Source: JBAOHV01 sp963714875 (lineage in GTDB: Bacteria > Actinomycetota > Acidimicrobiia > Acidimicrobiales > Microtrichaceae). From it: 64,000 bases of DNA. Both the position numbers and the translations under genes were made by a program. The DNA is taken from assembly GCA_963714875.1 (NCBI GenBank), contig CAVQQI010000010.1:124001-188000 (forward strand), in the 5' to 3' direction. A model generated the notes under the pieces. The model did no database searches. It had not been told where the DNA came from and saw nothing but the letters and a program-made list of their open reading frames with translations. Below are positions 8,073 through 20,943 of this stretch, piece after piece (positions within the stretch are counted from its first letter, which is position 1; each line of letters opens with the position of its first letter).

Positions 8073-8413
8073 CAGCGAACCTTCTGATCGTGAGTCGGGT
8101 CGGCGGAGGGGGCCGCCGTGCTGTTCCACGTGGAACGATGAGGGACGGGGTCGTAACCGGAGCTCCCCCACGGATGACACCGGCTGAGACGGCGCACACT
8201 CAACCAGGATCCGCGGAGGGCACCGTGCTCCTGCAGTGCTTCGAGTGCATAGGTCGAGCAGCTCGGCACGAAGCGACACGGAGAGGGTCGGTCCGCCCGC
8301 ACCCGCTGATAGGACCGGATCATCGCCTGGCCTGACCTGGACAGCAGCGACGTCGTAGGGGCAGCGACGGACGCGGTGTCCCCATCCTGATGATCATGCC
8401 CACACTCGGCCAT
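8072..8413 (-). CDS. yidD: Membrane protein insertion efficiency factor YidD
   Basis: A 113-residue protein of the YidD family, a small membrane-associated helper of YidC. The signature region is IRSYQRVRADRPSPCRFVPSCSTYALEAL with conserved cysteines, then GSWLSVRRLSRCHPW. The ATG at 8413 lies three bases after the rnpA stop, behind AGGAGC. Its TGA stop shares bases with the yidC ATG (TGATG), so the two are translationally coupled. The N-terminal 30 residues and the C-terminal tail are not conserved; the tail codons contain a parS site. Confidence 0.93.
   Translation of the reverse strand: MAECGHDHQDGDTASVAAPTTSLLSRSGQAMIRSYQRVRADRPSPCRFVPSCSTYALEALQEHGALRGSWLSVRRLSRCHPWGSSGYDPVPHRSTWNSTAAPSADPTHDQKVR
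8122..8137. promoter_or_regulatory. Third parS site, within yidD coding sequence
   Basis: TGTTCCACGTGGAACG matches the parS consensus at 15 of 16 positions; the inner 14 bases are perfectly palindromic. It lies in the 3' part of yidD, where it encodes the RSTWN segment on the minus strand. Unlike the other two sites it is not extended by flanking symmetry. Confidence 0.9.
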
Positions 8414-8416
8414 ACG

Positions 8417-8788
8417 TCAGCTCCTGACCGCTCGCCGGGAGGAGAGTTGCGAGAGTGCGCGGGACAGGTCCTCACGCAACGTGGTCATGGTCGACCCGGT
8501 CGCGCCCGGTGACACGATCACCAGGTACCACCCGCTGGACAATTCACCGTTGGCCGCGAGCTCGTTTCCCGCAGCCCGCAGCTGCCGTCGGAGCCGGTTT
8601 CGCACCACGGCGCTGCCCACTCTGCGTGAGATCGCGAACGCCATGGCTGGCCGATCCGCGCCGTCACCGGTCCTCGGGAGGCGAACGATCTGGAGACAGC
8701 CGTGACGCGACCGTTCACCGGATCCTCGGAAGCGACGGAACACCTCACGTTCGCTGATCCGATCGATGCCGCAGTGCCCGGCGATCAG
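8417..8788 (-). CDS. rnpA: Ribonuclease P protein component
   Basis: The protein cofactor of RNase P, which matures tRNA 5' ends. The conserved region starts at DRISEREVFRRFRGSG and includes the RNP motif (SRRVGSAVVRNRLRRQLR). About 123 residues would be normal for the family. No ATG, GTG or TTG occurs near the start. The only plausible in-frame site is a CTG at 8788-8786, sharing bases with the rpmH stop (CTGA). The frame stays open upstream through all of rpmH to 9094. Its start is therefore unresolved: a non-standard start, a long rpmH-overlapping form, or a sequence error. Confidence 0.9.
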   Translation of the reverse strand: MIAGHCGIDRISEREVFRRFRGSGERSRHGCLQIVRLPRTGDGADRPAMAFAISRRVGSAVVRNRLRRQLRAAGNELAANGELSSGWYLVIVSPGATGSTMTTLREDLSRALSQLSSRRAVRS

Positions 8789-8919
8789 GCCGACAGACGA
8801 TGACGGCCCTTGCGGCGCCGGGCCTTGACGATGGCCTGGCCGGCCCGGTCGGACATGCGGTGCCGGAAGCCGTGCTTGCGGGAGCGGCGTCGAGCCTTGG
8901 GCTGATAGGTGCGCTTCAC
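8785..8919 (-). CDS. rpmH: 50S ribosomal protein L34
   Basis: A 44-residue, strongly basic ribosomal protein. The translated product begins MKRTYQPKARRRSRKHGF and continues with RMSDRAGQAIVKARRRKGR, matching L34 along its full length. The start is GTG at 8919-8917, with GGAG five bases upstream. It is the first gene of the rpmH-rnpA-yidD-yidC-jag-rsmG-parA-parB run and is divergent from dnaA, the classic origin arrangement. Confidence 0.97.
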   Translation of the reverse strand: MKRTYQPKARRRSRKHGFRHRMSDRAGQAIVKARRRKGRHRLSA

Positions 8920-9237
8920 GAGGACTCCGTGCGGTGAGAGATGCGGTGTAGGGGAGGTTCGGCAACGACAGGAGTCGAACTCCTGTTCGATCCGGGCACT
9001 CTGCGATCGCAGTCACGTTCTCGGGGCGGGCGTCAGACGAACACCGGACGCAGCGGCTGCGGACCCGCCGAGACGGGCGAACGCGGAAACACACCCCGGG
9101 AGCACCCGGACCCAGCGAGCGTAGAGGGAACGGACTCCCGGTGCCAAGCGGGCCAGCTCGCAGCGCGCCGCTGACAGCCGCTCGACGGCGCTGCTCACCA
9201 CGGCGGCGGGCACCTCCGCACTCGATCTCGGGACAAT

Positions 9238-9266
9238 TTGCTCTGCACCGGGTCCGTGACTACGTT
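9238..9266 (+). promoter_or_regulatory. Possible dnaA promoter
   Basis: TTGCTC at 9238-9243 and TACGTT at 9261-9266 are separated by 17 bases and lie about 85 bases before the dnaA start. Both hexamers are weak matches to the vegetative consensus. Confidence 0.3.
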
Positions 9267-9293
9267 CCGAGTCTCGCCAGAGGACCACCCGAG

Positions 9294-9302
9294 TTGTCCA
9301 CA
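9294..9302 (+). promoter_or_regulatory. DnaA box upstream of dnaA
   Basis: TTGTCCACA, the form preferred in high-GC actinobacteria, about 50 bases before the dnaA start. TGTGGACCA and TGTGGACAT follow within 25 bases in the opposite orientation. The cluster fits autoregulation of dnaA. Confidence 0.7.
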
Positions 9303-9348
9303 CGTGTGGACCATCCTGTGGACATGTGGCCGGAGGAGGGCGGCGCCA

Positions 9349-10722
9349 GTGGCAGCCGACGGAGCACAGGTCTGGAGCGACGCCGCGGAACTACTGGCTC
9401 AGCAGGTCAGCGACACCGTGTGGAGCTCGACGTTCAAAGACGTCCACAGCGTCGATCTGACCGAGTCCGTGCTGACCTTGTCGGTCCCGAGCCAACTGGT
9501 GCGCTCTCGCATCGAGCAGCGCTACCTGGGACTGATGGAGGGCGCGCTCACGGACGCAGGCCACGGAACCCTCAGCCTCGTCATCGAGGTCGAGATCGAC
9601 GACGTCCAGCCCGAACCGGACCATCCCGACCTCCGTCCGGCAGCAGACCCCGGTCCACGACCGGCGACGACGACGGTCACGGGATCGGACGGAGCGCCCC
9701 TCGAGGCACGCCGCTACACCTTCGAGTCGTTCGTCATCGGCCCCTCGAACCGTTTCGCACACGCAGCCGCGCTGGCCGTCGCGGAGACACCCGCCCGCAG
9801 CTACAACCCGCTGTTCGTCTACGGCGGGGCCGGGCTCGGCAAGACGCACCTGCTCCAGGCCATCTCGCACTACGTACGCGAGAACTACCCCACCTACCGC
9901 GTCCGCTACATCTCCACCGAGACCATGCTGAACGAGTTCGTCGACGCCATCCGCAAGAACTCCCAGCCGGAGTTCAAGCGTCGCTATCGGGAGATCGACG
10001 TGCTGCTCGTCGACGACATCCAGTTCATGGAGGGCAAGGAGCAGCTGCAGGAGGAGTTCTTCTACACCTTCAACTCCCTGCACGAGGCCCAACGCCAGAT
10101 CGTGTTGTCCTCGGACCGACCACCGGACGCGATCGCGACACTCGAGGATCGGCTCCGCAGCCGCTTCAAGATGGGGCTGATCACCGACATCCAGCCACCC
10201 GACTTCGAGACGCGGCTGGCGATCCTGCGCAAGAAGGGCGAACACTCCGGCACTCGGGTGCCCCCGGAAGTGCTGGAGTTCATCGCCACCAACATCACCT
10301 ACAACATCCGTGAGCTGGAAGGCGCACTGATCCGGGTGAGTGCCTACGCCGCGCTCAACAACGCCGATCTGACCGTCGATCTCGCCGGGCAGATCCTCGC
10401 CGACTCGATCAGCTCGACCAAACCGCGCCAGATCACCGCGTCGTTCATCATCGAGCGCACCGCCGAGATGTTCAGCCTCGAGATCGAACAGCTCCAGGGC
10501 AAGAGCCGCACCCGCGACCTGGTCCACGCTCGTCAGGTCGGCATGTACGTCTGCCGGGAGCTCACCGATCTGTCGTACCCGCAGATCGGCAAGGAGTTCG
10601 GTGGTCGCGACCACACCACCGTGATCCACGCCTACGACAAGATCTCCAACCTGATGCAGGAGCGCCGCAAGACCTACGAGGACGTGACGGCGCTGATCCA
10701 ACAGATTCTCTCCGGAGCGTGA
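9349..10722 (+). CDS. dnaA: Chromosomal replication initiator DnaA
   Basis: A 457-residue initiator ATPase. Domain I lies at about residues 1-80 (QVWSDAAELLAQQVSDTVWSSTF), followed by a short linker. The AAA+ core has Walker A GGAGLGKTH, Walker B VLLVDDIQF and an arginine-finger region (RLRSRFKMGL). The C-terminal DNA-binding domain carries the signature GGRDHTTVIHAYDKI. The GTG at 9349 was chosen because GGAGGAGGG at 9332-9340 precedes it and it starts domain I; the longer frame to 9238 crosses the DnaA boxes. Confidence 0.97.
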   Translation: MAADGAQVWSDAAELLAQQVSDTVWSSTFKDVHSVDLTESVLTLSVPSQLVRSRIEQRYLGLMEGALTDAGHGTLSLVIEVEIDDVQPEPDHPDLRPAADPGPRPATTTVTGSDGAPLEARRYTFESFVIGPSNRFAHAAALAVAETPARSYNPLFVYGGAGLGKTHLLQAISHYVRENYPTYRVRYISTETMLNEFVDAIRKNSQPEFKRRYREIDVLLVDDIQFMEGKEQLQEEFFYTFNSLHEAQRQIVLSSDRPPDAIATLEDRLRSRFKMGLITDIQPPDFETRLAILRKKGEHSGTRVPPEVLEFIATNITYNIRELEGALIRVSAYAALNNADLTVDLAGQILADSISSTKPRQITASFIIERTAEMFSLEIEQLQGKSRTRDLVHARQVGMYVCRELTDLSYPQIGKEFGGRDHTTVIHAYDKISNLMQERRKTYEDVTALIQQILSGA

Positions 10723-10988
10723 GAGGTGGGTCGCGATGGTGCGCGCGAGGTGGGTCGCGACCGCGATGGGAGCGGGATCGCGCTGTGCGCAACGGTCCCT
10801 CGGATCGGCATCGTGCACAGACACGCGTGGAATTCCATCGATGTGCGGTGCACAACCCCGCAGGGGTGTGGACCGCCCCGCAGCCCCAGCACTGGGCTGC
10901 GCTAGGTTTCCCACAATCCACAGGGCCTACTACTACTGCTCCTGTTCGACAACCATCACAGCTCCAGAAGTGGGGAAAGCGAGATCCC
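10723..10988 (+). other. Replication origin oriC with DnaA-trio-like element
   Basis: The dnaA-dnaN intergenic region. TTTCCCACA (10907-10915) overlaps CAATCCACA (10914-10922), both weak DnaA boxes. A five-base GC spacer (GGGCC, 10923-10927) follows, then TACTACTACTGCTCC (10928-10942). Box, GC cluster and repeated CTA/TAC triplets are the layout of the basal unwinding element, where DnaA loads on single-stranded trios. A further box-like TGTGGACCG lies at 10867-10875. The placement is typical for actinobacterial oriC. GC skew was not calculated. Confidence 0.8.
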
Positions 10989-12080
10989 GTGAAGTTCCGT
11001 TGTGAGCGTGACGTCCTGGTCGATGCACTGGCGACTGCTCAACGCGCCACCTCGACCAGGGCCACCCTTCCGGTGCTGTCCGGTCTGCGCCTCTCCCTCT
11101 CCGGCAACCAGCTCCGCCTGACCGGCAGCGATCTCGACCTGACGATCACCACCGAGATCCTCGTCTCGGGTGAGGTCGATGGTGTCGCCGTGCTGCCGGC
11201 CAAGTTCGCGGTCGACATCGTCCGCTCTCTGGAGGGTGGCGCGATCGATGTCGAGACCGAGGGAGAAGAGGCCCGCATCAGCGGTGGTCGGTCCAACTTC
11301 CGGTTGCACACGATCCCTGCCGACGAGTTCCCCAACCTGGTCGATCCCGACGGCGAGCGGGTCGAGCTGAAAGCAGCAGACCTGGCCGAAGGGCTCAAGC
11401 AGGTCGTTCGAGCAGCGTCGACCGATGAGTCCCGTCCGATCCTCACCGGTGTGTTGCTCGCAGCGGAGGGTCAGGGACTCCGCATGGTCTCCACCGACTC
11501 GTACCGCTTGGCCGTGAGAGATCTCCCCGGCACCACAGCACTGCGTGAGGACCAGATGGTGTTGGTTCCCTCGCGTGCACTCAACGAGCTCGCCCGTGCG
11601 CTCAACGACGACTCCGACGTGGTGCTGGTGCTCGGTGATCGAGATGCATCGTTCCAGGTGGGTGAACTCCACGTGACCACCCGTCTGATCGAAGGGGAGT
11701 TCCCCAACTACCGAGGTCTCATACCGAGCACCCAGCCGAACCGTCTGCACGTCGATCGCCAGGCTCTGCTCGACGCGGTCCGTCGGGTGCGGCTGATGGC
11801 GCGGGAGAACAGTCCGGTGCGCCTCACCATGACCACCGACCTGCTGGAGCTGCGAGCTGTGACCCTCGACGTGGGTGAGGCGTCGGAGCAGATCGACGCG
11901 TCGTACCAGGGCGACGAGCTGACGGTGGCGTTCAATCCGGAGTACCTGGTCGATGGGCTGGAGGTCACCCCTGGCGAAGAGATCTCGCTCGAGACGGTGG
12001 ATTCCCTCAAGCCGGCGTTGTTGCGTCCCATCGGCAGCGAGGACTTCCTCTATCTGCTGATGCCCGTACGGGTCTCCTGA
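10989..12080 (+). CDS. dnaN: DNA polymerase III beta sliding clamp
   Basis: A 363-residue clamp made of three similar domains, which tethers DNA polymerases. The N-terminus MKFRCERDVLVDALATAQRA and internal FNPEYLVDGL and C-terminal LYLLMPVRV segments are characteristic. The GTG at 10989 follows a purine-rich GGGGAAAGCGAG; the open frame extends through oriC to 10719, but only from 10989 does it match the family. recF begins 34 bases after the stop. Confidence 0.97.
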   Translation: MKFRCERDVLVDALATAQRATSTRATLPVLSGLRLSLSGNQLRLTGSDLDLTITTEILVSGEVDGVAVLPAKFAVDIVRSLEGGAIDVETEGEEARISGGRSNFRLHTIPADEFPNLVDPDGERVELKAADLAEGLKQVVRAASTDESRPILTGVLLAAEGQGLRMVSTDSYRLAVRDLPGTTALREDQMVLVPSRALNELARALNDDSDVVLVLGDRDASFQVGELHVTTRLIEGEFPNYRGLIPSTQPNRLHVDRQALLDAVRRVRLMARENSPVRLTMTTDLLELRAVTLDVGEASEQIDASYQGDELTVAFNPEYLVDGLEVTPGEEISLETVDSLKPALLRPIGSEDFLYLLMPVRVS

Positions 12081-12114
12081 TTCCCGCCGTCCCGCCAGGG
12101 AACTGATCGCCGCG

Positions 12115-13197
12115 TTGCACATCGAACACCTCTGGTTGAGGGACTTCCGCTCCTACCCGACAGTCGATCTGGAGCTGACCACCGGCGTCTGTGCGGTCCT
12201 CGGGCCCAACGGGGTGGGAAAGAGCAACCTCCTGGAAGCTGTGGCGTACCTGGCACTGCTGGAGTCGTTCCGTGGTGCACCGACCGACGCCATGATCGCC
12301 GCGGGAGCGCAGTCTGCGGTGGTCCGTGGCTCGATGCGTGCAGACGGACGTGAGCAACTGGTCGAAGCGGAACTGGTGCGGTCGGGTCGCAACCGTGTCC
12401 TGGTGAACCGTCAACGCCTGAACAGAACTCGTGACCTGGCCGGTGCGGTGCGTGTCACGGTGTTCTCACCTGACGACCTGGCGGTCATCAAAGGCGCACC
12501 GGGACTCCGGCGCGCCTACCTGGACCAGCTCCTGGTCGCGATCGATCCTCGAGTCGATGCCGTCAGAGCGGAGTACGAGCGAGCGCTGCGGCAGCGCAAC
12601 GCGCTGTTGAAGCAGACCAGAGGGCGCATGGACGAAGCGGCAGCGCTCACCCTGGAGGTCTGGGACTCCAAACTGGTGAGCGCGGGCGAAGAGCTCGCCC
12701 GCGCCCGCGTCGAGTTGATCCACCAGCTCGAGCCACTGGTGTCCGACGCGTACGGCGACGTGGCCGGAGCGGTGGAACCGATCTCGCTGCGCTACGTCGC
12801 CGAGTGGTTCGACGCGGGACTCGCGGCCGCGCTGCGCGTTGCACGTCCCGATGAGCTGCGCCGGGGCATCACCCTGGTCGGTCCCCACCGCGATGAGGTG
12901 CTGGTCGAGTTGAATCGACTTCCGGCACGCACGCACTCGTCACAGGGTGAGCAGCGCTCGCTGGCGTTGGCGTTGCGCCTCGCTGCGCACCGACTGGTCC
13001 ACGATGTCGTGGGAAGCCCGCCCGTGCTGATCCTCGATGACGTGTTCTCCGAACTGGATCCGGACCGCTCCGCATCGTTGCTGCAGTCCCTGCCGACGGG
13101 ACAGACGTTGTTGTCCACCGCGGCGGGTCTCCCGGAGGGCATCGCCGCTGATCAGGTGGTGACGGTCTCGCCGGGGCACGTCGGGACCACGTCGTAG
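12115..13197 (+). CDS. recF: DNA replication and repair protein RecF
   Basis: An SMC-like ATPase that helps load RecA at gaps. It has Walker A GPNGVGKSN near residue 32, the ABC signature SQGEQRSLAL, and Walker B VLILDDVFSELD; 360 residues is normal. Translation starts at TTG 12115, giving MHIEHLWLRDFRSY, the standard RecF N-terminus. No ATG or GTG is available there; AGGGA lies about 13 bases upstream. The position after dnaN is conserved. Confidence 0.95.
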   Translation: MHIEHLWLRDFRSYPTVDLELTTGVCAVLGPNGVGKSNLLEAVAYLALLESFRGAPTDAMIAAGAQSAVVRGSMRADGREQLVEAELVRSGRNRVLVNRQRLNRTRDLAGAVRVTVFSPDDLAVIKGAPGLRRAYLDQLLVAIDPRVDAVRAEYERALRQRNALLKQTRGRMDEAAALTLEVWDSKLVSAGEELARARVELIHQLEPLVSDAYGDVAGAVEPISLRYVAEWFDAGLAAALRVARPDELRRGITLVGPHRDEVLVELNRLPARTHSSQGEQRSLALALRLAAHRLVHDVVGSPPVLILDDVFSELDPDRSASLLQSLPTGQTLLSTAAGLPEGIAADQVVTVSPGHVGTTS

Positions 13198-13274
13198 CGT
13201 CGCATCGCAGTGTTGGACCCGTCAGGCGGCCTCGTGTGACCCGACGATGCTGAGCAGCTCGGTAGTGTCGCCGG

Positions 13275-13604
13275 GTGAGTTGGGAACCGCTGCCGGGGCA
13301 TGAGGCGAAGCTGAACGACCTGGCGTCGTCGTTGGACAGGCTCTCGGTCACCATGGGTTTCGCCCGACCGGACACGGTGCAACTGCTCGAGCGTCACTGG
13401 AGTGCCCTGCTGGGTCCGGACCTGGCAGCGCAGTGCCGTCTGGAGGCGTTGCGCGGCACCGAGATGATCGTCGGCGTCACCGATCCTGCGGTCGCGGAGC
13501 ATCTGCGTTGGAGCTCGCGCGACCTGTGCGCAGCGGTCAACGCCATCTGTGACGGCGAGGTCATCGACGAGGTGAGCGTCAGGGTGCGTCGCGAACTGCA
13601 CTGA
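13275..13604 (+). CDS. dciA: DciA family (DUF721) protein, probable helicase loader
   Basis: A 109-residue protein of the DUF721 family, now known as DciA, the ancestral bacterial loader of DnaB replicative helicase. The domain covers nearly the whole chain (VQLLERHWSALLGPDLAAQCR, then LRWSSRDLCAAVNAI). GTG start at 13275. The recF-dciA-gyrB order is conserved in actinobacteria. No DnaC or DnaI homologue appears in this window. Confidence 0.87.
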   Translation: MSWEPLPGHEAKLNDLASSLDRLSVTMGFARPDTVQLLERHWSALLGPDLAAQCRLEALRGTEMIVGVTDPAVAEHLRWSSRDLCAAVNAICDGEVIDEVSVRVRRELH

Positions 13605-13698
13605 GCACCGGCGGGGGTCGCGCGACCCCCGGGAGGATCCTGAGGGGGGCGCGCGCAGGTGGTAGGATCTGGGGCCGACGTGGCCCCGGGGAGTCCCG

Positions 13699-13718
13699 TG
13701 ATCCACAGGTTGTCCACA
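13699..13718 (+). promoter_or_regulatory. Two tandem DnaA boxes before gyrB
   Basis: TGATCCACA (13699-13707, 7 of 9) and TTGTCCACA (13710-13718, the actinobacterial consensus) stand two bases apart in the same orientation, about 75 bases before the gyrB start. A possible -10 element TAGGAT lies at 13663-13668. DnaA could modulate gyrase expression here. Confidence 0.55.
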
Positions 13719-13791
13719 TCCGCTGGGGATGCCTGGAGATCGACGTGGTCAAGGGTTCGTCGGCTGCCCGCGATCTGCCCGGAGGCACCGC

Positions 13792-15745
<1,954 letters not shown>

Positions 15746-15793
15746 TGGGCCGCCTGACCCGCAGATGTCGACCGACCCGAGTGAGAGCACCAC

Positions 15794-18433
<2,640 letters not shown>

Positions 18434-18787
18434 TCCCCGACGTGGTGATCGCGCCGCGGCGACGTTGTTGGTCATCTGCGTGCTGGTGTTCGCTGCGGCG
18501 ATGATCGCCGGCACGATTGCGGTGGGAGCCGCTGCGGTGGCACAGCAACGTGCTCAGGGCGTTGCGGACGTGGTGGCCCTGGCAGCGGCGAGCGACACGG
18601 ACACCGCAACCGTGGTCGCCGGCCGCAACGGCGCAGGACTGCTCGATCTGATCGTCGGTCAGGACGGCTCGGTGGGTGTGACGGTGCAGCTCGCCGGCCA
18701 GCGGGCTCGGGCCGCGGCTCGCACGGGCTGAGCCATCGGGTGCCGCGGGAACGCGAACCGGCCCATGGTCGGAAGTAGGATCACGAG

Positions 18788-19519
18788 GTGACCACCACGC
18801 CATCTGCGGAGCAGAGTTCGGCCAGAGCGTCGACGGACCCGTCGACGGGGGCCGACGAGGCAGCTGTGAGCGCCCGCGACACGGACGAGGTGACCGAACG
18901 TGTCGCAGCGACGCCCGTGCGTCGATCGACGTCGGGACGCGCCCGGCGCGACCCGGGGGAGTCCGACGACGACGCCACCGTCACCGACCCTTCCACCGAC
19001 CCCGCCATCGAGCCGGACTCCGCCATCGAGGCGGACTCCGGGGTCGCTGCGCTGGACGACGACGAGGCACAACACGATGTCGCGCCGCCACGACGTCTGT
19101 TCGGCTATCGCCGGCAGCGATTCGAGGCCCGAAAGGTGCGTCGCCTGCTGCGTCATGTCGACCCGTGGTCGATGTTCAAGCTGTCGCTGCTGTTGTCGTT
19201 GTGCATGTGGCTCATCCTGATGATCGCCGCGGTGATCATGTGGACGGTGGCCCGCAACGCCGGGACGATCGCCAGCATCGAGAACTTCGTCAACTCGTCG
19301 TTGTCGTTGCAGGACTGGACTCTGGACGGCGACTTCATCTTCCGGCAGTTCGGACTGATCACACTGCTGTTGTCGCTGGGGTTCACGGCGGCGGTCGTGG
19401 TGGCGTCGCTGGTGTTCAACCTCGTCAGCGACATCATCGGTGGCGTCTGGGTCTCGGTGATCGAGGAGGAGACCGCACGTCCGGTCGCCGAGTCGAAATC
19501 AGCCCGTCCGGTCAGGTAG
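18788..19519 (+). CDS. DUF3566 domain membrane protein
   Basis: A 243-residue protein. Residues 1-105 are acidic and disordered. The C-terminal half contains the DUF3566 pattern: VDPWSMFKLSLLLSLCMWLILMIA (helix 1), a short extracellular loop, then helix 2 and LVFNLVSDIIGGVWVSVIEE. It lies immediately after gyrA and before tRNA-Ile, as in many actinobacteria. Function is unknown; the first domain may be cytosolic. GTG start at 18788. Confidence 0.85.
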   Translation: MTTTPSAEQSSARASTDPSTGADEAAVSARDTDEVTERVAATPVRRSTSGRARRDPGESDDDATVTDPSTDPAIEPDSAIEADSGVAALDDDEAQHDVAPPRRLFGYRRQRFEARKVRRLLRHVDPWSMFKLSLLLSLCMWLILMIAAVIMWTVARNAGTIASIENFVNSSLSLQDWTLDGDFIFRQFGLITLLLSLGFTAAVVVASLVFNLVSDIIGGVWVSVIEEETARPVAESKSARPVR

Positions 19520-19527
19520 CCTGACCG
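19509..19527 (+). terminator. Hairpin over the DUF3566 stop codon
   Basis: CGGTCAGG (19509-19516) pairs with CCTGACCG (19520-19527); the three-base loop is the TAG stop itself. No T-run follows, so it may be a weak terminator or an mRNA end-protecting stem. Confidence 0.5.
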
Positions 19528-19564
19528 ACCGCTGCCCGCCCGCACCGGGTGTGTGCACCGCAGC

Positions 19565-19638
<74 letters not shown>

Positions 19639-19693
19639 CGGATCTGTTGCCCGGCGCCTGGGCGTCGAGTCTCTCGGCAGTGAGGGGACCACG

Positions 19694-19831
19694 ATGCGAG
19701 GAGTGCGACGAGCCGTGGTCGCCGTGCTGCTCGGTGGCCTGGTGGGAGCGGTGCTCCGTCTCCTGGGAGCGGATGTCACCCCGCCTCAGCGTGGCGGCTG
19801 GCGCGAGCTGCAGGGCCCCGACCTCCGATGA
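19694..19831 (+). CDS. 45-residue hypothetical membrane peptide
   Basis: A short frame starting ATG 19694 and reading MRGVRRAVVAVLLGGLVGAV, then a soluble tail of about 25 residues. A basic N-terminus plus one hydrophobic helix suggests a membrane peptide. Its TGA overlaps the ATG of the next gene (ATGA), which supports real translation and coupling. GAGGGGA lies just upstream. I do not recognise a family. Confidence 0.6.
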   Translation: MRGVRRAVVAVLLGGLVGAVLRLLGADVTPPQRGGWRELQGPDLR

Positions 19832-20880
19832 GCGGCGCAGGACGCATCGCGGTCATCGGTGCCGGGATCGTCGGTGTGCGCATCGCGCGAGAGCTGCTGT
19901 CGCCGGGGGCGGACGGTACGACCTCCCCGGGCGTCGTGCTCACCACGCGCCGGCCCGCGCGTCGTGAGCAGCTGGCTCGGTCGTTCGGTTCCGACGCGCG
20001 GGTGCTGCTGGACGACGGTGCCGGGGTGGAGCTGCCCAGCGACATCTCGGTGGTCGTGGTCGCACGCGCCGCGGGCGACCAGCTCGACGTCGTCGCCGCG
20101 CAACTCGCCGCGGGTCGCCACGTCGTGTCGACCTCGGACGACCCGGACGAGGTCCGCTCGATGCTGGACCTGTCGGGTCGCGCGAGGGCTGCAGGTCTGC
20201 GCGTGGTGCTCGGCGCCGCCATGTCGCCCGGGTTGTCCTGTCTGCTGGTGGGGCACGGCGCGACCCTGTTGGATCGGATCGACGAGGTGCACGTCGCCCG
20301 TCACGGCGTCGCCGGCCCGGCGTGCGCCCGTCAGCGGCTGAGGGCCCTGCGCGGAACCGCTCTCGACTGGCGCGACGGCGAGTGGGTGCGGCGGCCGGGC
20401 TTCTCCGGTCGGGAACTCAACTGGTTCCCGGACCCGATCGGTGGCCGTGACTGCTATCGAGCGGCGCTCTCGGAGCCACTGTTGGTGCAACCGGCGTTCC
20501 CGACCGTCGAACGGGTGACCGCCCGTCTTGCGGCGAGTCGGCGTGACCGCGCACTTGCACCGTTCCCCGTGCTGTTGCCCCCACCGGTCGAGGGCGGCAT
20601 CGGAGCGGTCCGCGTCGAGCTGCGGGGTGATGTCGACGGTGGCCGGGGGACGGTCGTGTACGGCGCACTGGACCGCCCGGCCATCGCCGCGGGCGCGGTG
20701 GCCGCGGTCGCGGCGCTCGAGGTGGCAGCAGGGCGCCTGCAACCGGGCGCAGGTGGACTCGCCGGGTCCGGGCGACATCTGGAGATGCTGGGCGAACTGG
20801 CTCGACGCGGCGTCCGGGCCGCGGTGTTCGAGGGTGGCTCGGTGACCCCGTCGCCGATCGCGCCGCCCACCAGCAGCTGA
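19828..20880 (+). CDS. Saccharopine dehydrogenase-like NAD(P)-binding protein
   Basis: A 350-residue protein with an N-terminal Rossmann motif (VIGAGIVGVRIARELL) followed by a helix-strand pattern typical of saccharopine or homoserine dehydrogenase-like enzymes (VSTSDDPDEVRSML; VLGAAMSPGLSCLL). The substrate cannot be told from the sequence. Its ATG overlaps the stop of the 45-residue peptide. It has no other partner; the next gene is a sigma factor 214 bases away. Confidence 0.65.
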   Translation: MSGAGRIAVIGAGIVGVRIARELLSPGADGTTSPGVVLTTRRPARREQLARSFGSDARVLLDDGAGVELPSDISVVVVARAAGDQLDVVAAQLAAGRHVVSTSDDPDEVRSMLDLSGRARAAGLRVVLGAAMSPGLSCLLVGHGATLLDRIDEVHVARHGVAGPACARQRLRALRGTALDWRDGEWVRRPGFSGRELNWFPDPIGGRDCYRAALSEPLLVQPAFPTVERVTARLAASRRDRALAPFPVLLPPPVEGGIGAVRVELRGDVDGGRGTVVYGALDRPAIAAGAVAAVAALEVAAGRLQPGAGGLAGSGRHLEMLGELARRGVRAAVFEGGSVTPSPIAPPTSS

Positions 20881-20916
20881 GGTCGCCCCGGCGTCCTCAG
20901 CTCATGCAGAGAGTGC

Positions 20917-20943
20917 TCAAGTCTGAGCGGGATCGGCCGAAGA
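20917..20943 (+). promoter_or_regulatory. FliA-type promoter-like motif 1
   Basis: TCAAGTCT (20917-20924), an 11-base spacer, then GCCGAAGA (20936-20943). This matches the FliA consensus TAAAGTTT-N11-GCCGATAA at 12 of 16 positions with exact spacing, 150 bases before a FliA-type sigma gene. Confidence 0.5.

Larger units (their letters stand above)
8920..9348. other. rpmH-dnaA divergent intergenic region
   Basis: A 429-base gap holding the promoters of both directions. A seven-base-pair hairpin (8968-8974 with 8980-8986, loop TCGAA) lies in the rpmH leader. DnaA-box-like motifs (9294-9302, and weaker TGTGGACCA and TGTGGACAT after 9304) lie just before dnaA. I see no gene in it. Confidence 0.7.

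Noticed and set aside
8968..8986. A tRNA T-arm-like sequence upstream of rpmH
   Set aside because: It has a T-loop-like TTCGACT on the minus strand, but no acceptor, D- or anticodon arms; it is a simple hairpin.
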